NCBI GenBank assembly: GCA_964450865.1
Contig: CAYVHB010000015.1
Coordinates: 1-64,000, forward strand
DNA length: 64,000 nucleotides
Source: CAYVHB01 sp964450865
GTDB lineage: Bacteria > Bacillota > Clostridia > Saccharofermentanales > UBA5734
Reading direction: 5' to 3'
Shown here one piece after another: positions 58,583-64,000 of this stretch; position 1 is the stretch's first letter; every line of letters starts with the position of its first letter. The position numbers and the translations under genes are program-made. A model generated the notes under the pieces. The model searched no databases and was not told the origin of the DNA. It was given only the letters and a program-made list of their open reading frames with translations.

Positions 58583-60679
58583 ATGGAGAAGATGGAGTCA
58601 ACGAACGACAAGGCCACCAATGAAAACAATGATATGCAGGCAGTGCAGACCGGATCAGCTGCCGAATCTTCAGCTGAACCGATGCTGAACATCCTGAAAA
58701 TAGATCCCTGGCTGTCTCCCTTTGCCGGTGATATCGAAATGCGGATGAACTGGTATCACGGGGTTAAAAAGGCCTTGCTGGGTGACGGGAACAGCTTCAT
58801 GAATTTCGCGAATGGTCACCAGTACTATGGATTCCATCCGACTGAAGATGGCTGGTATTACCGTGAATGGGCCCCGGCCGCCGAAGCCCTCTTCCTGATG
58901 GGCGATTTCAACGGCTGGCATCGCTATACCCATCCCCTGGAGCGCCGCGATGGTGGGGCCTGGGAGATCTTCATCCCCGGCCGTGATACCCTCAAGCATC
59001 TGTCGCGCGTCAAGGTTGTCGTGCGCAGCTTTGGCTTTGAGCGTGACCGCATTCCCCTGTATATCCGCAAAGTGATCCAGGATCCCAATACCAATGACTT
59101 TGCCGGCCAGATCTGGGATCCGGCGCAGCCCTTTGTCTGGACCGATGCCGGCTTCCGCGTCAATCATGGTGAGTCCCCTTTCATCTATGAGACTCACATC
59201 GGCATGGCCCAGGAGAAATATGGCATCGGCACCTACCGTGAATTTGCCGACAATATCCTGCCGCGGATTAAAGACCTGGGTTATAACACGGTGCAGATCA
59301 TGGCGATTACCGAGCACCCGTATTATGCATCCTTCGGTTATCACGTCTCCAACTACTTCGCAACCTCTTCCTGGTTTGGCGAGCCGGATGATCTCAAGTA
59401 CCTGATCAACAAGGCGCACGCCATGGGCCTGACGATCCTGATGGATATTGTACAGTCCCACGCCGTTAAAAACCTGGCCGAGGGCATCAACGAATTTGAC
59501 GGGACTGACTACCAGTTCTTCCACTCTGGCGGCCGTGGCAATCATACCGCCTGGGACTCCAAGCTCTTTGACTACGGCAAGCACGAAGTCATTCATTTCC
59601 TGCTTTCCAGCATCAAGTTCTGGATGGAAGAATTCCATTTCGACGGCTTCCGCTTCGACGGCGTGACCTCGATGATTTACCAGGATCATGGGCTGGGCAC
59701 GGCGTTTGACAGCTACGCCAAGTACTTCAGCATGAATACGGATATTGACGCCCTGGTCTATCTGCAGTTTGCCAATGAGCTGATCCACGAGATCCGCCCG
59801 GATGCGATTTCGATTGCCGAAGACATGAGCGGCTTGCCGGGTATGTGCCTGCCGATTGCCGACGGCGGTATCGGCTTTGATTATCGCCTCTCGATGGGTA
59901 TGCCTGATTTCTGGATCAGGACCTTGAAGGGCAAGGACGATGACTGGAGCATGAACGGCTTGTGGCACGAATTGAGCGGTGGCCGCCCCGCTGAGAAGCG
60001 CATCGGTTACGTCGAATCGCATGACCAGGCCCTTGTTGGTGACAAAACCCTGATTTTCCGCATGGCTGACAAGGAAATGTACTGGCATATGAGCAAGGAC
60101 AGCCAGAATCTGGTCATCGAGCGGGCCATTGCCTTGCACAAGATGATCCGTTTCATTACGGCTGCGCTGGGTTCCGAGGGTTATCTGAACTTCATGGGCA
60201 ATGAGTTCGGTCATCCGGAATGGATTGATTTCCCGCGCTGGGGCAACGGCTGGAGCTTCCATCATTGCCGGCGCCAGTGGAGCCTGGCTGACAGCTCGTT
60301 CCTGCGTTATTCCGACCTGAATGCCTTTGACAAGGCCATGGTTCACTTTCTGAAGGAAAATCAGCTGATGGGCGGCGGTGTGCCGCAGGCTCTGTGGATT
60401 GATCAGGATCGCAAGGTGATTGCTTTCCGCAAGAAAGATGATGTCTTTGTCTTCAATTTCCATCCGACCGAATCGTATAATGGCCTGGAGATCCCGATCC
60501 ATGAGTCTGGCGCTTTCCAGGTTGTCATGGATACGGATGAGGGCCGCTTTGGTGGCTTGAGCCGGATCTGGCATCATCTGGTTTATGAGACGACGTCACT
60601 GGATATGAATCCGGAGTTTACGGGCATCAAGATTTATGTGCCTTGCCGGACTGCCATGGTGCTGAAGAAGATTCGCTGA
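58583..60679 (+). CDS. glgB: 1,4-alpha-glucan branching enzyme, eukaryotic (GH13_8) type
   Basis: A 698-residue enzyme that makes alpha-1,6 branches in glycogen. A CBM48 domain (about 85-185, YYREWAPAAEALFLMGDFNGW) precedes the GH13 barrel. Catalytic regions are ILMDIVQSHA (I), GFRFDGVTSMIY with the nucleophile (II), ISIAEDMSG with the acid/base glutamate (III) and YVESHDQALVGDKT (IV). The YQDHG and GSEGYLNFMGNEFGHPEW stretches match the GBE1/starch-branching-enzyme group rather than standard bacterial GlgB. No other glycogen gene is in the window. The first 30 residues are acidic and low-complexity. AGGAA precedes the ATG. Confidence 0.93.
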   Translation: MEKMESTNDKATNENNDMQAVQTGSAAESSAEPMLNILKIDPWLSPFAGDIEMRMNWYHGVKKALLGDGNSFMNFANGHQYYGFHPTEDGWYYREWAPAAEALFLMGDFNGWHRYTHPLERRDGGAWEIFIPGRDTLKHLSRVKVVVRSFGFERDRIPLYIRKVIQDPNTNDFAGQIWDPAQPFVWTDAGFRVNHGESPFIYETHIGMAQEKYGIGTYREFADNILPRIKDLGYNTVQIMAITEHPYYASFGYHVSNYFATSSWFGEPDDLKYLINKAHAMGLTILMDIVQSHAVKNLAEGINEFDGTDYQFFHSGGRGNHTAWDSKLFDYGKHEVIHFLLSSIKFWMEEFHFDGFRFDGVTSMIYQDHGLGTAFDSYAKYFSMNTDIDALVYLQFANELIHEIRPDAISIAEDMSGLPGMCLPIADGGIGFDYRLSMGMPDFWIRTLKGKDDDWSMNGLWHELSGGRPAEKRIGYVESHDQALVGDKTLIFRMADKEMYWHMSKDSQNLVIERAIALHKMIRFITAALGSEGYLNFMGNEFGHPEWIDFPRWGNGWSFHHCRRQWSLADSSFLRYSDLNAFDKAMVHFLKENQLMGGGVPQALWIDQDRKVIAFRKKDDVFVFNFHPTESYNGLEIPIHESGAFQVVMDTDEGRFGGLSRIWHHLVYETTSLDMNPEFTGIKIYVPCRTAMVLKKIR

Positions 60680-61083
60680 GGTAAACACAGCCCCACCGGT
60701 ATCGCCGACGGAGGGGCGGCCGGCCCGAGGCCGCGCGCGTCGCCCGGACATGTCCGCTGGCGCGGACAAACTCGCTTGGGCGCATCGGCCCGGCTCCGGC
60801 CTGCTGGTGGCGGGTGGTGGCGAGATAAACACAGCCCGGCTGGAATTGTGCACCTTGCCCGAACAGGATTGCTCGGGTGCATCGGTTCCAGGCCGGGCTT
60901 TTTCGTTTATCCTCTGCCGGGGGTGGGGGTAGATTTTAACGTGGTGCGTGATTGGGCGGGGTTGACAGAACCCTGCCTTTTTACATTTTCGCTTTGCAGT
61001 GAGCAGGGGGGTAGATGTGGCTATCCCGGGGCCGCGCACGTTGCCCGATCAAGATTGCCCGGGTGAATCGATTCCGGGCTGGA
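60680..61083. other. 404-bp GC-rich spacer with repeats
   Basis: No gene recognised. It is rich in repeated hairpin parts: ACACAGCCC occurs near 60686 and 60830, and a block GCAC(C/G)TTGCCCGA.CA(G/A)GATTGC.CGGGTG.ATCG.TTCC occurs near 60848-60890 and 61036-61072. One of these forms the terminator listed next. Confidence 0.5.
60833..60910 (+). terminator. Terminator downstream of the branching enzyme
   Basis: AGCCCGGC-TGGAA (60833-60845) pairs with TTCCAGGCCGGGCT (60887-60900) with one bulge, with an inner CCCGA/TCGGG hairpin, followed by TTTTTCGTTT. It lies about 155 bases past the stop codon, an unusually long 3' end. Confidence 0.65.
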
Positions 61084-62004
61084 TTATTGGCCGATTTTCA
61101 TGATGGCGATGAGTGTTGTCATGATGCCAAGGCTGATGGCGATGGACAGTGAATTGATCAGGCTGGCCAGGGCGCCGTCGCCGCCGCTGCGTTCGGTAAA
61201 CATGGGTGCCAGTGCTGATGGTGGGGAGAAGAATACAATTACCATGACTTGGCGTATGGCCAGTGTGAAGGGTGATAGTTTGTAAAACAGGACGGCCAGT
61301 ATTGCGGCGCCCAGGTAGCGGGTTGTCAGGACGACAGCCGCTTTTTGGATGAATGATCGGTTGGCGCGGATATCGAACATCAGACCGACCATCAGCATGG
61401 CCATGAAGGCGTTGGCCGCGCCAATGGGAGCGGTCAGGTTGCTGATAAAGGATGGGATTTTGACCTTGAGCAAGGCGAGTGCCATCATCAGCATGTAGGT
61501 GATGAATGGCATGGATTTGAGCAGGATTTTGAGTAGACTGCGTGCGGTCAGGCCACCATTCTTTTTCAGCAAGCTTGATACAAAGGCGTATGAGCCGCCG
61601 GCGACCATGATTGCGTTGCCGATGTCGATCAGGCTGGTTACGGCGACGCCAATCGGCCCGACGAAGCTTTGTACGAAGGGCATGGTGAAGGCGCCGATGT
61701 TATAACCGGGTGAATTCAGCATGTACAAGGCCCGGGTTGCATCGCTGCGCTTTCGAGACAGCAGGTAACCGACAGCGAGCATCAGTAAATTGCAGACCAG
61801 ACCAATCAGGATCATGAAGAAGAGGGCTGAGTCGAGGGTCAGGCTGGCAAAGCTGGTGACTACCGCGGCCGGTAATGTGATATTCATGACAATATTGGAA
61901 ATGACACGGTAGTCGCCGGGATGGAAAAATCCTTTCTTCTTGAGCACAAAGGCCAATGTGATGATTAGCAAGTAGGCTGGTGCCTTGAGTAGAACGGGTG
62001 ACAT
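61084..62004 (-). CDS. AEC-family transporter
   Basis: A 306-residue auxin-efflux-carrier family protein with two bundles of about five membrane segments. The start (LLIITLAFVLKKKGFFHPGDYRVISNIVMNITLPA) is typical, and MLNSPGYNIGAFTMPFV in the first half and FFSPPSALAPMFTERSGGD in the second carry the crossover-helix prolines and glycines. Bacterial members move dicarboxylates such as malate or citrate or other small anions; the substrate here is open. GGGGG lies 11 bases before the ATG. Codon choice looks somewhat richer in T-ending and GGT codons than the neighbours. Confidence 0.88.
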   Translation of the reverse strand: MSPVLLKAPAYLLIITLAFVLKKKGFFHPGDYRVISNIVMNITLPAAVVTSFASLTLDSALFFMILIGLVCNLLMLAVGYLLSRKRSDATRALYMLNSPGYNIGAFTMPFVQSFVGPIGVAVTSLIDIGNAIMVAGGSYAFVSSLLKKNGGLTARSLLKILLKSMPFITYMLMMALALLKVKIPSFISNLTAPIGAANAFMAMLMVGLMFDIRANRSFIQKAAVVLTTRYLGAAILAVLFYKLSPFTLAIRQVMVIVFFSPPSALAPMFTERSGGDGALASLINSLSIAISLGIMTTLIAIMKIGQ

Positions 62005-62093
62005 CTGGATTATTTCCCCCTGTCATGATAAATGGTCGCAGACAACGGTGAAGATTGGGCCAGGTGGTGATATCTGGATTGTTTCCCCCTGTC
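62000..62093. repeat. Duplicated start region of the AEC transporter gene
   Basis: The 25 bases 62000-62024 (ribosome-binding site and start codon on the minus strand) are repeated at 62069-62093 with two changes. In the upstream copy the ATG has become ATA, so no translation starts there. The distance is 69 bases. Confidence 0.8.
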
Positions 62094-62380
62094 TGATAGT
62101 TCCTCTATTCTGGGTTTATTCGAGTGAATGGGCCGCATTTCTGGCGTGCTGTGCAAGGTCCATGTTACACCGAAAGTGAAATATTGTGTTTATTATGCTT
62201 TTCCGGGCCTGCAGGATGGTTGCGGGTGCAGACTTTGCACTGGAAGTGAATGATCATGCTTATCATAGCATATTGCCTGCGATCTGATCTGCAAAGAAGT
62301 GGGATGGTTCTGTGGTGTGACTTGATCTGACGGTTATTTGTGGGTTGTGACTGGGCGTAGGACTGGGAGTTGGTGGGCGG

Positions 62381-62450
62381 GTGTCGTCCGGTATCGTCCG
62401 GTATCGTCCGGTATCGGCCAGTATCGGCCAGTGTCGGCGGGTGTCGTCCA
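62381..62450. repeat. Tandem array of a 10-bp unit
   Basis: Seven consecutive units of exactly ten bases: GTGTCGTCCG, GTATCGTCCG twice, GTATCGGCCA twice, GTGTCGGCGG and GTGTCGTCCA, with a decayed eighth (GTGTGTGGGT). It lies in a 599-bp spacer (62005-62603) with no supportable gene. The exact period of about one helical turn would place all units on one DNA face. Near it TGATCATGCTTATCATAGCA (62249-62268) is palindrome-rich. Confidence 0.85.
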
Positions 62451-62603
62451 GTGTGTGGGTTAGCTGGAAATTTTTTCGGCGGTTGCTGTTCAAACATGCG
62501 ATAATGATAACATTGGATCAGGTTCTTTGTGTTGCTGGCCTGGTGTCGGGCGTGTGTCCGGACTTGGATCTGGCGTGGTCTAATGACTGGATTGAGGTGA
62601 CTG

Positions 62604-63479
62604 ATGATGAGATCGCTGCGAGTTATTTTGTCGTTCCTGGTCATGGTTACTGTCGTACTGTCTTTCTGGGGTGTGGTCTTCGCTGACATGGGTCCGAAGC
62701 CGAGTATTTCGATTGTGGTTCGCAATCCGCCGGCTGATGTTTATTATCTTGATTTGCTGGTTCATTCTGATGCACCGCTGATGGATGGCCAGGGCTATGA
62801 TTATCTGCATGATCGTGATCAGCTGGATCCGGCCAAGCTGGCCCTGCTGACAGCCTACGGGACGGATGGCTGGTATGCCGCGATGGCCAGGGGTACGACC
62901 ATGCCCATCTGGGGTGATGTGATCGGCCAGCCGGAATCCACGCTGACCGGCCGCAGCCAGATGGTTCATACTTTCAGTTATATGGTCCCGGCTGATTTCA
63001 AATTCATTATTGTTACGCCGGATAATCAGCTGATTGTCAGTGAAGTGTTTCATCGCGAGATACTCAATACCGTTATCTATTATGATTATGCCTCGGGCCA
63101 GATCAGCCGGCCGTCGCTTTATCTCAACTGGTTGTATCATTTTCTCTATACGTTCCTGCCGACCTTGTTGATTGAAGGACTTATTTTGCTGCTGTTCGGT
63201 TTTTCGCTGCGCCAGAATGGCCTGGTTTTTTTGCTGACGAATCTGGTGACGCAAGTTTTGCTGACTTTAACCATGGGCACGCTGCTGATCAGCCAGGGCA
63301 GTTTTGTGTATGTTCTGCTTTTTGGGCCGGCTGAGCTGGTGGTCCTGATTATTGAAGCGATTGTGTATGCCCTGCTGTTCAAGCAGCACTCGCGAACGCG
63401 CCGTGTCGTTTATGCCATCGTCGCCAATATTGTCAGCGCCGTAGCCAGCCTGGTTATTCCGCTAGTCATTGTTTTGTAA
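62604..63479 (+). CDS. Exported membrane protein of unknown function
   Basis: A 291-residue protein. A signal segment (about 8-27) ends at ADMGPKPS, a start of mature protein that I associate with an uncharacterised family in Clostridia. An extracytoplasmic domain (about 30-185) with beta character is followed by four membrane segments (about 188-290). GAGGTGA precedes the ATG; a second ATG follows immediately. It starts 32 bases before the next gene's ATG on the same strand. No function can be assigned. Confidence 0.7.
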   Translation: MMRSLRVILSFLVMVTVVLSFWGVVFADMGPKPSISIVVRNPPADVYYLDLLVHSDAPLMDGQGYDYLHDRDQLDPAKLALLTAYGTDGWYAAMARGTTMPIWGDVIGQPESTLTGRSQMVHTFSYMVPADFKFIIVTPDNQLIVSEVFHREILNTVIYYDYASGQISRPSLYLNWLYHFLYTFLPTLLIEGLILLLFGFSLRQNGLVFLLTNLVTQVLLTLTMGTLLISQGSFVYVLLFGPAELVVLIIEAIVYALLFKQHSRTRRVVYAIVANIVSAVASLVIPLVIVL

Positions 63480-63513
63480 GAGAAATGGATCAGACAACAG
63501 CGGAGGGTTCTTG

Positions 63514-64000
63514 ATGGCCGATCTGCGCACCGCTTTTTATCGTGAATTGACCCGGGCTTTCGAGCATGCTGTTGCAGACTATGCCCGGCATCAGCCGCTG
63601 GCGCAAGGCTGGCGTATTGTGCCGGTTTTCGATGAGAGGTTTCCGGATCTGCTTGTCCAGGTTGACGGACGTGTTTATTTTCAGAATTTCCGGATCATTT
63701 TCAAGTTTTTGCCTCATGGCCTGTTCGGACAGCAGCACTGCCTGCTGGATCTGCAGTTGCAGCTGAGCAGCCAGATTGATGAAAATGCTTATAGCATTTA
63801 TGATGTGATTGATCTGTTTACTGCTCAAGCGACCCATTTCTATACCCTGGCCTGGCTGACAACGGCTGAAGTCCTCGGTCAGGCTGTAGCCTGGCTGGGC
63901 CGGCAGCTGGATCTTTATCTGGATGCGATTGGGGCCGGTGCTGGTGACGCCGCCTGGCGGGAGCAGCTGGAAAAACACGTTGAACGGGACCTGCAGGCAT
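63514..64000 (+). CDS. Hypothetical protein, truncated by the window end
   Basis: An open frame with GGAGGG 8 bases before an ATG, running to the end of the window without a stop (162 codons seen). It begins MADLRTAFYRELTRAFEHAV and contains YFQNFRIIFKFLPHGLFGQ, LLDLQLQLSSQIDENAYSIY and a helical segment with EVLGQAVAWLGRQLDLY. No known domain is recognised. No signal peptide. It follows the membrane protein gene by 34 bases and is probably co-transcribed with it. Confidence 0.7.
   Translation, partial: MADLRTAFYRELTRAFEHAVADYARHQPLAQGWRIVPVFDERFPDLLVQVDGRVYFQNFRIIFKFLPHGLFGQQHCLLDLQLQLSSQIDENAYSIYDVIDLFTAQATHFYTLAWLTTAEVLGQAVAWLGRQLDLYLDAIGAGAGDAAWREQLEKHVERDLQA

Noticed and set aside
58670..60577. 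A 635-codon minus-strand frame across the branching enzyme gene
   Set aside because: It mirrors the sense gene, whose catalytic motifs are unambiguous.
62381..62450. CRISPR array
   Set aside because: Units are 10 bp and adjacent, with no spacers and no cas genes.
62165..62725. A minus-strand protein with repeated RHP/DTGR segments
   Set aside because: The repeats are simply the translated 10-bp array, and the frame overlaps the start of a better-supported gene.

Overview
The window reads like a chromosomal scaffold of an anaerobic, moderately GC-rich Gram-positive bacterium, most likely a Clostridia-type Firmicute. Supporting signs are strong AGGAGG ribosome-binding sites, a B12-dependent glutamate mutase operon, rubrerythrin and ferritin-like proteins, an RsbW-type switch kinase with a SpoIIE-type phosphatase, a BMP-type nucleoside ABC importer and BspA-type leucine-rich repeats. 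This is inference; no rRNA, tRNA or phylogenetic marker gene was found here. No CRISPR array or complete mobile element was seen.

Layout. 1-104: end of a group II intron plus an intron-like fragment. 105-3027: MFS carrier, zinc-ribbon protein, lipoprotein. 3210-7538: glutamate mutase genes glmS-glmL-glmE and a P-loop partner protein. 8037-9638: mannitol-dehydrogenase-family oxidoreductase. 9944-14999 (minus): RsbW-like kinase, two permuted binding-protein/permease fusions and an ABC ATPase carrying a C-terminal RsbW-like domain. 15442-23376 (plus, divergent): alanine-racemase-like enzyme, periplasmic binding protein, double-sensor MFS protein, acetyltransferase and SpoIIE/PP2C phosphatase. 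23552-29131: xanthine phosphoribosyltransferase and a purine-nucleoside ABC importer. 29167-32924: FabV reductase, alpha-glucosidase, ferritin-like protein. 33000-46212: envelope-glycan locus with a phosphoribosyl-polyprenol synthase-like UbiA protein, four large membrane glycosyltransferase-like proteins, epimerase, ATP-grasp enzyme, acyltransferase and a small-multidrug-resistance-type pair. 46596-50821: rubrerythrin, PepSY protein and a two-component system. 50969-56223: VWA-like protein, MoxR-type AAA ATPase and LRR protein. 56385-64000: pirin, acetyltransferase, eukaryotic-type glycogen branching enzyme, AEC transporter, a membrane protein and a truncated last gene.

The best candidate for an undescribed system is 9944-23376. 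Two divergent operons share a 0.44 kb control region with a good promoter each way. Together they hold a partner-switching kinase, a matching phosphatase, an ABC ATPase with a degenerate copy of the kinase domain on its C-terminus, and a transporter with two outward sensor domains. No STAS antagonist or sigma factor is present, so the output is unknown. The second candidate is the VWA-MoxR-LRR trio.

Two observations affect annotation quality. The 100-N gap at 36615-36714 is flanked by identical 55-bp ends; removing 100 N plus one copy restores one intact reading frame. Short imperfect duplications of leader DNA occur throughout the spacers, several of which copy a ribosome-binding site and start codon 69-76 bp upstream of the real start.
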